Shown piece after piece: positions 44,585 to 55,424 of a DNA stretch of 64,000 nt (positions within the stretch are counted from its first letter, which is position 1; each line of letters begins with the position of its first letter). The notes under the pieces were generated by a model. That model was given only the letters and a program-made list of their open reading frames with translations. It was not told the origin of the DNA and made no database searches. Where the stretch lies: NCBI GenBank assembly GCA_022264855.1, contig JABYQU010000020.1, forward strand, positions 1-64,000, written 5' to 3'. The stretch comes from Lenzites betulinus. Lineage: Eukaryota; Basidiomycota; Agaricomycetes; Polyporales; Polyporaceae. Position numbers and translations under genes: made by a program.

Positions 44585-45274
44585 CCGCTGCACCCCCTTC
44601 CGGTGCCCGATGGTAGAGGTGACAGTGTCGCCATTGATTTCATCGGGCCCTTGCCGGAGGATGCTGGTTTCAACTGTATCGTGTCGATGACCGATCGTCT
44701 CGGCGCGGAGTTGTGTTTCATCCCGTGCTGTACGGACATGTCCGCCGAGGACTTTGCGGGCTTATTTTTCGAGCACTGGTATTGTGAGAATGGCTTGCCA
44801 CTGAATATCATTTCAGATCGCGACAAATTGTTTGTTTCACGCTTCTGGAAAGCGCTCCATCGCCTCACCGGTGTGAAACTCAAAATGTCCTCCGCCTTCC
44901 ACCCGCAGACCGATGGTGCTAGCAAGTGTTCGAACAAAACGGTGATTCAAATGATTCGGTACCACGTCGCTCGCAACCAGAAAGGATGGGTGCGCGCGCT
45001 GCCACTCGTCCGTTTTCAACTGATGAGCACCATCAATGCTTCGACAGGTTTTTCACCCTTCCACCTCCGTCACGGTCGCTCGCTGCGAATGATTCCGCCT
45101 ATTGTGACTCCCCCATTGGCGGAGTTGCAAGACGGCGGTCTCGACGACGCTCTCGCGATGCTCCGCCAACTTGAAACAGATGTGATGGAGGCTCAGGACA
45201 ACCTGCTTTTGGCCAAGGCCTCACAAGCCTTCCACACAAACGCGGTGCGCGGTGTCGAAACGCGATACGTGGAG
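44585..45274 (+). pseudogene. Gypsy-2 integrase catalytic core
   Basis: DDE core: VAIDFIGPLPEDAGFNCIV, NGLPLNIISDRDKLFVSRFW and SSAFHPQTDGASKCSNKTV (the Glu normally following the QTDG-x2 block is Lys or shifted here, which would be inactivating), then a long helix (LAMLRQLETDVMEAQDNL). It runs into the hAT insertion after RGVETRYVE and resumes at 51589 with GDRVLLST. Confidence 0.88.
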
Positions 45275-45609
45275 TAAGGCTGCACCTAGGTTGACCTGTA
45301 GGTTATCCGGAGCCGGACCTACGGGTTTAATTAGGTACTTAACTGAGATCTGGATCCGTGCCGGTCAGATCCGCGGAGGGAGCCGGACCCGGAGACCCGG
45401 ACCTGGAGCGCCCGGGTCGACCTATTCAACCGGGCGCCTATAGCTCTCCAGGGCGTACAAGTATTTCCAGTGATGCAAACTAACAATTTATCATCAATTT
45501 ATGTACGAAGTATGAATCCAGCACTCGAGAGTACACGCCATGCAAGGATCGTGACGGAGACACATGTATTATTGAGTACAACACAAACTAAGTAGGATAT
45601 ACATGTCAA

Positions 45610-48600
45610 CTAGTCCAAAGAGATAATGTCAGCGCGACTGGATGGGCCAGCGCGCGCCGCAGAAGACACACCACTCGCGCGCACATTAGATGGGCCTGCA
45701 CGAGCTGCAGAAGTCCCGGAACCCTGCGAGGAGCTACTGGTGCGCGCGACAGGGGCGACACGCACAGCGGAGGCCGAGCTACTTGTGCGCGCGAGAGGTG
45801 CCGGGCGAACACCGGAGGCCGTGGAACCGGGGGCCTTGTCGCCTGTGTGCCTAGCGGCGTCGGGCGTGGATGCCGCGAGTGGGACAGCATTTGCGGACGG
45901 GCCAGCTTGCGAAGACGTCGCGGGACGCAGAGCATCCGTGGCGGGAGGCGCGGCCTCTCGGACATTCTTCGTGCGAGCGCGAGACTTGAGGAGACGGACA
46001 ATCTCGTCCTCTGGGACGAGCGCGGGGTGGTCTGCCCAAGATCCGAGGACGGTGCTTGCACGAACCGACTCGTCACTCAGTGAGTGACGAAGACGGGACA
46101 CAGTAAGATGGCCGCTTGAAAAGGCCCTTTCTGCATCGGTGGACGTCGCTGGAGGAGTACATCAGTGCCGCGCTACATGGATAGTTGGTAAGCTGATAAG
46201 ACGTACCTGGCACTGACAAGTAGTCGAGGGCCATTTGAGCCAGCGGGGAAGCGGAGGCCTTGAACATCAGGTCCCAGTACTGGAGGGCGTCGACGACGGA
46301 GGGCTGGGGGGGGCCTCGAGGTAAGCCTCCAACGCGTCATGTTTGGCCGCCTTCGCAGCGGCGCGGGATATCGACGCAAACATGGCGCTCGTCGCCTGCG
46401 AAAGGAATATATTAATTCACTGATATCTTGGTGCACCACATCACGATGGACGATTATACTTACTTGCAAGGTAGCTTGTGCGCTCCGACGGCCAGGGATA
46501 ACCTTCGCAGGCATCATTCGTCCTGTAGGCGTAGCGTCAGTGCTTCATCCGTGGCAGACGTGGTAGTTTCACTTACCCTTCCCCTTGTCTTTGGGGACCT
46601 CAGGCGCTTCGTCTTCGACCGGGGCCTTGTAGTACTGAGCCCACTCGCGTCGTATCAGGACGAGGGCCTCCTCGATCCACTCATCCTCCCAATTGGCATC
46701 CCGGAAGTACTGAGCCTTGTACCGTGGGTGCAGGACTGAAATATGCGTAAGTACACATCAAAGAGTCGCTGAACGACGACTTACTCATTGCAATCCTGTA
46801 GACAATGCTCTCGTCGGTCCTTTGGTAGTACTTGTCGAGAATTGCACGGCCACGTTCAGCAGCGGCGCGCACGCTGGGCGCGAGGTCCTCATCGTTCCGG
46901 AAGCTGTCTACATGGTTAGTGAGCACATCAATGAAAGGGATCACTTCTTGCACGACGGCGCGCTTGCTCGTCGATATTTGTTTGGTGGCAAAAAGGAAGG
47001 GCTGCGGGGTCGGGGTGGTGAGCTCAAACGCTTACAGATGGGAGGATGGAAGGGGCGTACATCGAGGAGGCGGAATAGGTCATCGAGGAGGACCCACTCA
47101 TCCTCACTGAGGATAAAACGGCGCAGGCGAGGCCCCCTCTTGTCCTTGTTGAATTGATGCATGTCACAAAGATCGCCGAGGACTTCCTTCATTTGCAGGG
47201 CTCGTTGTATGACTTCGGTGACGGTGTTCCATCGCGTGCGTACGGCGCGTACTAACACCTCGCTGTTGAGGCCCTGCTGCTCGGAGAGTGTGGAGAGCGC
47301 GCCGCGGATGGCCGGACTGTTCCAGGTTTTCCGCGACAAAGAGAGAATCTAAACAACACTACATTAGTTCACGGTATGCCAGAGACTCGTTGATGCACAG
47401 CACACCTTTTCGAGGGCGACGCGACCGTCGTACAGGTCGTTCTCGGAGACCTCGAACGGGAGTTCGTCCCCGGCGAGCTCGTCGATGACCGCTTGATCGG
47501 CATCTTCGCGCGCGGGGTCGATCTCGGCTGCGGCCTCCATTTCATGCTCGTCTCCATCCTGGTCGTTGTCGTCGAGCTCCATCGCGTCCTGTGTCCCACC
47601 AGGTGCACGGCCGGGTTTCGAAAAGATCGATAGGATCGCCTAAGACACAGTATCAATGAGGATGGTCGCATGAAATAGATATTCGCCTACCTTGACGGTG
47701 AGATTGAGGACGTGGCCGAAGCATCTCACGCGCATGGCAGGCCCGCGGAACTCGGGCACGAGATGGTGCATCTCCTTCATCATGACGCTGTTGGTATCCG
47801 CGTTGTCACAGGTGACGGCCATGACCTGTGAAGGGCACGTTAGCATTGGTTGCTCGAGATCAAGAGCGGCAGTGATAACTTCATACACACCTTTTTTTCG
47901 ATCCCAAAGGCCTGGAGACACTCGATGACGCACTCCGCAAGATATTTGCCGGTGTGACTATTGGTTAATCTATAGTTGAGCAAGCATTAGTGTTCATCGA
48001 CGGTGAGGCGGTGTACACCGTGGAGGGCAAAGCGGCATACCTGACAAAGTCCAAGATAACGTGGTGAATCTCCCCGTTTTCGTGCCAATGAGCGGTTATC
48101 CCAAGGAACGCCAGTATGTTCGGTGACGTCCAACCGTCGATGCAAAGATGTATGCGCCCATCGAGTGCCTGCAGCCCAATTGATTAGTACACGACAGATT
48201 GGTCCGTACGCGATTGAATGTTTACCTTCAAGTACACTGTGACGCGTTCCTTGCAGTCCGTGTGTATCAAGCGGACGTCGCGGGCCACAGTCATCCTCTT
48301 TGGGATCTCGGCCTTCGCGTAGAGCATCTTGAGGAGCTGGCGGAATTCGGGGTCTTCGACGACGACGAAAGGTCGGTGGTGTCGTGCACACCACATTGCG
48401 ATGTAGAACCGCATCCGCGCCGCCGAATATGAGGCGCCCTGGGCATACGCAGTGATGAGCTCGACCTCCGGGATGTCGTCGGGATCACATCCGGACATGT
48501 GGCGTTTGAGATTCCCAGTCGAGTCTTCGTAGTCGGCCCGGTCGACATGTTTTGACGGATGCCTGTGCCCACAAATTAGATAAACAATGTGTGATATCGC

Positions 48601-49143
48601 AGCAGAAACGCACGCGTACCTCTTGCATACGAAACGGAACATCACTGTTCCATCTGCCTTTGCCGGGAGGACCACCGGCGGCTTGAAGTGCTCGTAGACC
48701 GTCGAGCGCCAGGCCCCGGTCAACTGGGCTGTTGAAGCAAACTGTTAGTGAGTGACAGGTCACGAGCACCGGGAAGGACACGTACCTAAGATATCCTCGG
48801 AGGACATGTCACCGAATCGTTCTTGGAAGCGGGCTCGCTTCTCCGCGGCCGTCACCTTTTTACGCCCCGATGTCCCGACCTTAGCGACGCGCGCGACGAC
48901 GGCGGCGACACCGTCGGCAACGGGGTTCTCGGAAGCGCTGTCCACGTCAGACGAATGAGCGGGGGCTGCGTCGTCGGGGACCTCGACCTCCGCAGACATC
49001 TGGCGGGGTTTCTTGGCAGCGCGGCGGCGTATGCGTCGTTTCGGGGGAGGGAGCGATGCGTCACTGGTGTCTGCACGCTCAGGGGAGGGCGACGCGGTGC
49101 GCGCCCGCTTGAGGGTGGATAGGGCCTGGCCGATGGAGGGCAT
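45610..49143 (-). pseudogene. hAT transposase, 13 exons, 943 codons when in frame, two 1-nt frameshifts
   Basis: Exons (minus) are 49143-48786, 48728-48620, 48562-48226, 48168-48041, 47970-47891, 47825-47691, 47639-47406, 47348-47061, 47001-46785, 46735-46577, 46522-46464, 46395-46207 and 46148-45610. Domain order: basic N-terminus (PPPKRRIRRRAAKKPR), BED-like zinc finger (STGNLKRHMSGC), catalytic part (LCIDGWTSPNILAFLGITAHW, VTCDNADTNS, VRCFGHVLNLTV, TRWNT), LHPRYKAQYF, and the C-terminal dimerisation block (PLAQMALDYLSVP, TSTDAERAFSSGHL, VSRLRHSLSD). Phases agree except that exon 5 has one extra T (47940-47943 region) and exon 12 has eight C (46306-46313) where nine are needed. These two shifts are far apart and would inactivate the protein. 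The stop is TAG 45612-45610. Confidence 0.92.
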
Positions 49144-50414
49144 TGGCAAGTAGAGGACGATGTAGGAGGGCTGTGAACTTAGGAGTAGCGTGAGCTGCGA
49201 TTATTCTGGGAGCCAGGGCGGAGAACTCACCACTTTAACTGAGTCGGTGTCGAGAGACGACCGACCACGCCGACAGACACGAGGGCCACGGACGACCGTC
49301 GGAATGGCTCGCGCGGTCGGCACCCGCTGTGTCAGCTTCGATCCACCGCCGATTCCGAGGAAAAAACTACAGACCACATGGAAGGATGAGTAAAGTGAGT
49401 ACCAAGGTAAGGCAAAATCACCCCAGCGGGCGATAGAACGTACCATGTCAATTGCACGACACCGGCCGTCGTCATGCTGAGCGTTTTTGCCATTCGTGCC
49501 CTGCCAGGAAAAATGCGGGTCAGCGCTGTTCGGCGAGGACTGCGGTGAGGTCTTACCATGGGGAGATCGATTGGTCAATCGACCTTGGGGGATCTGGCAG
49601 CGAGTACCGCTGCTTGGACGATCATCCGGCTGCCGGGAAAATCAGTGACGAAGCCAGGTTTATGAGTATGAAAGGTACCTACCTTGGCGTAGAAGTGAGC
49701 GGACAGCAAGGGATAGTTCTTCTTGAGGAGGGATTTCGAACATCGAGAGGAGGAGGGGTCGGTGTGCTGGCAGTGGACAAGTAGGATGGCGTCTAACTTC
49801 ATTCCTGGTGTGTAACCGCCCGTGGGGTAGCCAAACAGCCAAACAGTTCGTGGCCAAACAATCCCACGCCAGCATGTTGACCGAAACTTACGTGGATCTC
49901 CTGCTCTGACTCGCCCACCACGCTCAGTAACGTCCGCCCGCTCGCTGCTTGGGATTCGCATTTTCTTACTGTGCTTGTACCACTCCAATACACAAACCGG
50001 CCGCAATCTGTATTACCCGTTTCAGCTGACCTGTGTACGCCGATCCGGATCGGTGATCTGAGACCACATCGCGCCGAATGTCTGAGGATCTCCCGCTCCT
50101 CCTCAACCATTAGTCGCCTTACCGGGGCCCGCAGACTAGCCCTCGCTGGTGGAAAACAGCTCAAGATTATCGCTATGGTTTCAGTGAAGATGCGGCAAGC
50201 TGACGAGGGAGACCATGTCACCCGGTTTTCCGACCATGTGTCAATCCGGCAGAAATGGTACGTCCTCCTCCTCCTTGTTCCTTATGCCAAGCGCGGTTCA
50301 GCACCCTCTGTGCACTGGCGTTCGACCAAGCAACCGCCTTCGCGCACACCGCGGCTCAAAAACTACGCCGAACATCGACCCTACCGTTCGAAAACCCCCC
50401 AACCTCCCTCTACC
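49144..50414. other. hAT internal region between transposase and accessory gene
   Basis: 1.27 kb that should hold two divergent promoters. On the minus strand MKLDAILLVHCQHTDPSSSR (near 49800) and GTNGKNAQHDDGR (near 49490) look protein-like and are bounded by possible splice sites, so untranslated or additional 5' exons, or a small extra gene, may be present. I cannot assemble them into a gene. Confidence 0.35.
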
Positions 50415-51174
50415 ATGGCCACCATCTATGTCCGTGTCGGCCCCGGGGCCCGTGACGTCCAATCAATGCGTGCTCCCCACATCCCTTCCATTCTCATCGT
50501 CCTCGACGGCCCCCACGCCTGCCTCAATGTAAGCTCGTCGGTACTGCATCGATTCTTTCAGCTGACGCACGCCCCGCATCCTCAGATATCTATTCCGACC
50601 TGTGACCGTGAATTACTCGATCCCGAGTATTTTGCGCACTGGATACCGACCATGCAGGGTCCGATTCCGACGGACTGCGATGCCACGGACGATCAACGCC
50701 ATCTCCTCCTCTGCATCGCACTCGCTTGCCACGCCCTCCTCAGTGGATGGCCCGGCGTGGACCAGAACGACTGGTCCGCTTTCATCGGTCGACTCACGGA
50801 GGTGGCGCTCGAGGTCGCCGCGGACGAACGCGCCGATGAGCGGCTCGAGGAACTTGTCGACTGGCTCAAGGACGGGCTTCCGCTGGTACGTCCTCGTTTG
50901 GTGATAGACCAACTCATACGTTAACAGCTTTCCGTAGGATTTATTTGAAGGCCCACATATCCCCGCGGTGCACCAGGACCGTTTCGGCAACCCCCTCGTT
51001 GTTCAAAGGCAGCCCGCGCAGAACGTCCCGCCGCTCCATTGGCACGCGCCGGCGCCTAACGCGCACATGGACGACGACGAGCTCACCGATGATGACATGC
51101 CCCCCCTGCTTGAGAATGACGATGTTTCGACTGGTAGTATGTTCGAGGGGATGTGGCCGACTCGCTCGTCTTGA
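50415..51174 (+). CDS. hAT accessory gene, 216 aa, unknown function
   Basis: Exons 50415-50528, 50586-50885 and 50938-51174, introns of 57 and 52 nt, all codon-phase 0 and open. The protein starts MATIYVRVGPGARD and has a globular Asp/Trp/Leu-rich centre (DDQRHLLLCIALACHALL, QNDWSAFIGRLTEVALEVA, ERLEELVDWLKDG), a His/Pro segment, and an acidic C-terminus (MDDDELTDDDMPPLLENDD). No known family is recognised. It is inside the TIRs, transcribed away from the transposase, and unlike the transposase is undamaged. It could regulate transposition or be captured host sequence. Intron 1 is a multiple of three, so retention would not break the frame. Confidence 0.65.
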
Positions 51175-51580
51175 GGGGTATCATGGTAGCTCTATAGTTG
51201 GGACATGTAATCTGTCCGGCTCCGTCGTTTATCGTCCGGCTCCGTCGTTTTACAATGTACTACACAGCACTGCAACATACAATTGATATCATTTGAAGTC
51301 TGCTATAACCTCATTGTCTGATTTAGTATTGTGTGTTTACTTCCCAGTATGAATGAGTAAAGTCCTTAGTCGTCTAGCATGTGTGCTGCAAATAAGGAAA
51401 TAATAATGTTATAATATGTCTAGGTAACCGTCCGGATTGGGAAATTAGGCAAGTTATGACCTAGATCCGGACGTGATCGAGTGCGCAGGTACCAATACCT
51501 GGTCTACCCGGACCTACAGGTCACGGATCAGGTATTAACAGGTCAGACCTAGGACGCACCCGGACCTAGGTGCAGCCTTA

Positions 51581-52041
51581 ACGTGGAGGGCGATCGCGTG
51601 TTGCTTTCCACGTTCCACCGCCGCCGGGACTACATGCAGCGCGGGTCTAACCGCGTCGCGAAGTTCATGGTGCGCTACGACGGCCCGTTCACAGTCGCCC
51701 GGGCGAACCCGGACTCTTCGTCTTACACGCTTGACCTACCGGATACCATGAACATCCTCCCCACTTTCCATGCTTCCCTCCTTTGTCCTTACTTGCCAAA
51801 CAACGACAACGCCTACCCAGGGCGTGCGGACCCTGAGCCTGGACCAATTGTTACTGCCGACGGCGAAGAGGAGTTCTTTGTCGAACATATCCTCGATCGC
51901 CGACACGTCGGTCGTGGTTTTCAGTACCTTGTTCGCTGGCTTGGCTACGGTCCGGGTTCGGACTCTTGGCTGCCAGGTCGCGAGGTTGACTCTCTCGCGG
52001 CGCTCGACGTCTACCTGGCGGAGAACGGTCTGCAAGCTTAG
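51581..52041 (+). CDS. Gypsy-2 integrase C-terminus with chromodomain (fragment)
   Basis: Continues the integrase after the hAT: GDRVLLSTFHRRRDYMQRGS, KFMVRYDGPFTVARANPDSS, ILPTFHASLLCPYLPN, then chromodomain FFVEHILDRRHVGRGFQYL, VRWLGYGPGSDSWLPGREV and stop TAG/TAA at 52039-52041. Chromodomains steer chromovirus integration to marked chromatin. This block is intact. Confidence 0.9.
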
Positions 52042-52324
52042 CATGGTCTGTCACTTCCTCTGCCCTTGCTCCTCTGTTTGTACGCGTGCTGGCACGCCCT
52101 CTCTTGTGTTACAGGCATATCTACGGCGGCGCCCGAATGTTCGGCCGTCCCGGATACTCGCTCCCATCGCATGCGGCCGGCCGCTCAAACTCGTGCTGTC
52201 GCTTCGCGCGGCTTGTTCATTTCCCTCCTCGCCCTCGACTCTTAATCGACCACCGTCCTCTTCCTTTTCTGTTTGCGCTCGTGTTATTTTCTCCTTTTCA
52301 TTTTCATTTTCGGGGTGGGAGGAG
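52042..52324 (+). other. Gypsy-2 3' untranslated region
   Basis: Pyrimidine-rich spacer between the chromodomain stop and the polypurine tract; no gene seen. Confidence 0.5.
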
Positions 52325-52619
52325 TGTAACCCACGCCAGGGTTACGCCCGATCGTCCCGCTTCACCGTGCTGTCTCCCTCTCGCTTCCCGCCTGGTTCCC
52401 AAAGCCAACGATTGTACTTGTTTGCACACGGTTCGTTTCCCGGACGTACTTATACCGAGCCCCGCCACCTTCGTTGCCCTTAGCTTACCCTATTGCAACG
52501 AAGGTATGTATCCCGCCCCGCTCCCTCTGTATCGTACTTAGCTTACCCTATTGCAACGAAGTCTATTCCTGTTTACCTCCGGTTCCGACCAGTGAAGCCG
52601 CAGCTCCCAGCGGCTTACA
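52325..52619 (+). repeat. Gypsy-2 3' LTR, 295 bp
   Basis: Preceded by the polypurine tract GGGGTGGGAGGAG (52312-52324). It starts TGTAACCCACGCC and ends GCGGCTTACA. Inside, CTTAGCTTACCCTATTGCAA is repeated directly (near 52480 and 52538). The 5' LTR is not in the window, so the TSD cannot be tested. Confidence 0.8.
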
Positions 52620-52781
52620 AGGGATCAAGGTTCAGAGGGGAGGTTCGAAGGGCGATAGATAACCAGGTCGAGCTGAGGTTCTCCTCAGCTCTCCTACTCG
52701 TATATATACATGTGAGACACTCTGTAACCATGAGGCACAGCCTGCAGGTAAACACACCGTAGCCATAAGGTACTGAAACGC
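52620..52781 (-). mobile_element. Fragment of a Gypsy-1-family LTR between Gypsy-2 and Gypsy-3
   Basis: 162 bp match the LTR interior from AGGGATC(G/A)AGGTTCAG to ACTGAAACGC and include the long-form sub-repeat (CCATAAGGTACTG). The left border is the Gypsy-2 3' LTR, the right border the Gypsy-3 5' LTR. The simplest reading is an old LTR into which both elements inserted. Confidence 0.88.
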
Positions 52782-53593
52782 TGATACGCTCCACAGGCGT
52801 TCCAGGCCAGAAACCCTCCTTTTCCACCCTTGCGCGCGCACGCCAACCACAGCGCGCGCCGAGCCCACCGCACACCTCGGTACCCCTACGTCGCGCGCGC
52901 AGTGCGCGTAGCCCATCGCGCGCAAGGTCAAGGTGCGCGCGGGCACTTCACCACGGCGCGCGCGATGCCTGTCGCTATCCAGAGCCCTCTGCCCTAGCTG
53001 CTCGCGCGCGCGGGTCCGCGGGGCGCATCAGTGGCGCGCGCACGAGGCGCGCGAAGAGTCGGATCGCGCGCGGCGAGTGCGCCCGGCGCGCGAGGCATCC
53101 CGGGCCCGGTTTCCGCTTATCTTCCGTGTGGTAGCACGTGTTTTTGATTCAGCCTGCGGGCATTCTTGTACATAGTCATTTCGGGGCATTCGAACCCCCC
53201 AGACAATCCACCCCTCACTCTCTCAACTGCTGGGAACGTGTCCCTCGCGCTTCTCAACGTGCAACAGCTTCCCCTTCAAGGCAGGACGACTGGAGACCTC
53301 TCCGCTGTGACAGCGTACCGTCAGTTGCGTATATTGCGTCTATTCCGTTTCTCCTGCGTTTTACTGCGTGCGTACTGCGTTGCGAAGCCCCGCGGCTGAC
53401 TGCGAGCGTTGCGTTATTCCTGCGCGCGTTGCGTTACTGAGTTTACCTCCGCGCGCGCCCCTTCTACAGCGCGAGTCCGCGCGCGCTCTCACCCGCGAAC
53501 CTAGGGAGCTCGAGACCTTACTCCCCTTCATCACACACCTAGACGTCCTCTACCCCTCGGCTATCGGCCGTCAGAGCACCTCTTACCGTAACA
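52782..53593 (+). repeat. Gypsy-3 5' LTR, 812 bp
   Basis: It starts TGATACGCTCCACAGG and ends CTCTTACCGTAACA, collinear with the solo LTR at 43714. It is inserted after AAACGC of the Gypsy-1 LTR scrap, so a TSD near AACGC is predicted beyond the window. Confidence 0.93.
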
Positions 53594-53596
53594 TTT

Positions 53597-53616
53597 TGGA
53601 GCCCACCGCGAGGGGG
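53597..53616 (+). promoter_or_regulatory. Gypsy-3 primer binding site
   Basis: TGGAGCCCACCGCGAGGG follows the LTR after TTT. The TGG start is the complement of a tRNA CCA end. Which tRNA cannot be told here. Confidence 0.6.
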
Positions 53617-53639
53617 TTTCAGATCTCGACCTACACCTT

Positions 53640-54938
53640 CGGAACGCACCCTAGAGCCGACTGCGCGCGCGCGCTGCTACCACGGCGTCCGACCTAGCTG
53701 CGGAACTGCTCGATAGTGCCTTGCGCGAGTTACTCGCCATCGGATACACCCAGTGCACCCCTCAAGACCTCCACACCGTCGTCGAGTCCCTTTCCCTCTT
53801 CCTCAGCTACAGCGCTCGGCGCCTGCGTTCGAATCCCACCACCACGTGGTTCCAAGAGTTGGCCCAGGCCCTCCCTCGAGAAGACTCGGCGCCTTCCTCA
53901 CCAGAGGTTCCCCCATCCCCACCTTCGGACTTCGACTTCCCTACGAACCTACGTCATTCGCGCCGTACCATCTCCACTACCGCGCTGCCAGCATCTTCAG
54001 AGCGGGACACTCTCGAATCCGCCGTCCCTACACCACTAAGCACCTCCGAAAGCGCGCGCTCCCCTAGCCCCCCAGCGCGCGATATGGCCGACGAACAGCA
54101 TCCGGAACCGCTCGCGCAACACGCGCGCGCAGCCATGCCCGCGCGCGGACATAGCACTGCTCCTGTTTTCGACCCAGCGAACCCGCGAACGCTCCGCCGC
54201 TTCTTCCAGGATCTGGAGTTCTTGTTCGAGCGCACAGCGACCCATGGCGACACGGAGCGCAAGAGCTGGGTCGTCCGGTACCTTCCCATCGACGTTGCAG
54301 ACTTGGCGGAGGCATTGCCCGAGTCGGAGGGGGTGGCCACGTATGCAGAATTCAAGGCCGCGCTCATCCAACTCTACCCGGGCGCAGGGGTCGTTAAAGC
54401 CTACTTCGTGCGGGATGCCCAAGCGCTCGCGCTCCGACGCGGCGCGTCCGTCATCAACTCTATCGCAGAGATGGCCGAGTACCACCGCGAGTTCAAGGCG
54501 ATCACGGCCAGCCTCATCAAGTCCGGAGTCTACAGCCTCACCGAGCGCGACCGTCTCTTCATTGAAGGCATCAGCGAGCCCCTTCGCGCGCAGGTCAGGA
54601 ACCGGTTGCAGCTCAAGTTCCCGGATCAGCCAGCCGACCAGCCGTATGACCCGGATAAGGTCCTCAGCGCGGCCGAGTATGTCTTGACAGGTGCGATGGT
54701 CAATCTACCGGCAGCCGCAGCCCCCGCGCCGCAGGCCCTTCAGAATTCGGGCGCGCGCACCGCCGACCTGAAGGTAGAGGACCTCGCGCCGCTCCTCAAG
54801 CTTCTCGCAAAGTCCATGGTCGAGCAGAGCGGGCCCAGCGGCAGTTCCCAGGGCGTCAACCCCGCGGCGATGACTTCCGCCAGCGCGCGGCCGCGGGTGG
54901 CCCTATCGGGGTCAGAACCAGTACGACTACCGGCCTAA
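53640..54938 (+). pseudogene. Gypsy-3 gag, capsid part
   Basis: Pro/Ser-rich N-terminus, then capsid-like helices (TLRRFFQDLEFLFERT, KSWVVRYLPIDVADLAEAL, YAEFKAALIQLYPGAGVV, YHREFKAITASLIKSGV, RLFIEGISEPLRAQVRNRL). No ATG precedes the first conserved part; an in-frame TAG lies just upstream of 53655, so the start is uncertain. The frame ends at TAA 54936-54938, one base out of phase with the knuckle that follows, so there is a frameshift near 54905. Confidence 0.85.
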
Positions 54939-55424
54939 CAGTGGTTACTGCCACTACTGCGGCGACGCGGGCTGTCAGGTGCGCTTCTGCCGGCATGCCG
55001 AAGAAGATATCAAGGAAGGGCGTATCGCGCGTAATGGAGAAGGCAGGATCGTCCTAGCTAATGGAAGTTTCGTCCCGCGCAACCTTCCTGGGCTCACTAT
55101 GCGTGATCGGGTCTTCGAGTGGTACCGCCGCTATCCTATGGCGTCGGGTGGGGCCCCTCCGGCCCCCGCTGCCCAGATGGTCCTCCAGGTCGTGCCGAGC
55201 GCGCCCATCGATGTGTCGACGTTCCAACTGTCCACCGGCGCGCGCATCGACCAGTTGGAGCGCGAGCTGTACGCGCTGCGAGGCAAGCAGGCCTTCGACG
55301 GAGTCGAGATCACTTCTAGGCCCCACGTATCTTCCAGAGGCGGCCGGTGGCTCCCGCGCACGCCCCACAACCAGACGCGGGCCCAGCGCCCCCCGTATAC
55401 CCGGACACAGCGGGTGGCGAGGCC
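54907..55424 (+). pseudogene. Gypsy-3 gag, zinc-knuckle part
   Basis: GQNQYDYRPNSGYCHYCGDA leads into the knuckle CHYCGDAGCQVRFC, which is C-x2-C-x4-C-x4-C: the usual His is Cys. Then come the conserved basic hairpin (GRIARNGEGRIVLANGSFVP), MRDRVFEWYRRYP and a short helix. The frame shifts again near 55330 before ending at the M1 insertion (PPVYPDTAGGEA rejoins at 58080). Confidence 0.85.

Larger units (their letters stand above)
45275..51580. mobile_element. hAT transposon, 6.3 kb, complete ends, TSD ACGTGGAG
   Basis: TIRs TAAGGCTGCACCTAGGT (45275 on) and ACCTAGGTGCAGCCTTA (ending 51580) are perfect over 17 bp. The 8-bp direct repeat ACGTGGAG flanks them (45267-45274 and 51581-51588). Subterminal regions repeat CCGGACCTA-type motifs on both sides, the probable transposase binding sites. 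It contains a transposase (minus) and a divergently transcribed accessory gene (plus). Excision would restore the Gypsy-2 frame exactly. Confidence 0.96.
38158..52619 (+). mobile_element. Gypsy-2: Ty3/Gypsy chromovirus, 5'-truncated, split by three nested insertions
   Basis: Coding blocks in order are gag C-term/protease (38158-39045), RT fingers (39046-39634), RT palm to integrase zinc domain (42189-43713), integrase core (44585-45274), chromodomain (51581-52041) and the 3' LTR (52325-52619). They are interrupted by E1 (39635-42165), a Gypsy-3 solo LTR (43714-44584) and a hAT (45275-51580). The reading frame rejoins across the solo LTR and hAT once one TSD copy is removed; the E1 joint is not resolved. 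The 5' LTR and gag N-terminus are missing on the KDZ side. Confidence 0.92.

Noticed and set aside
45626..46087. 153-codon + frame
   Set aside because: Antisense of the last exon of the hAT transposase, whose phases and motifs are clear on the minus strand.
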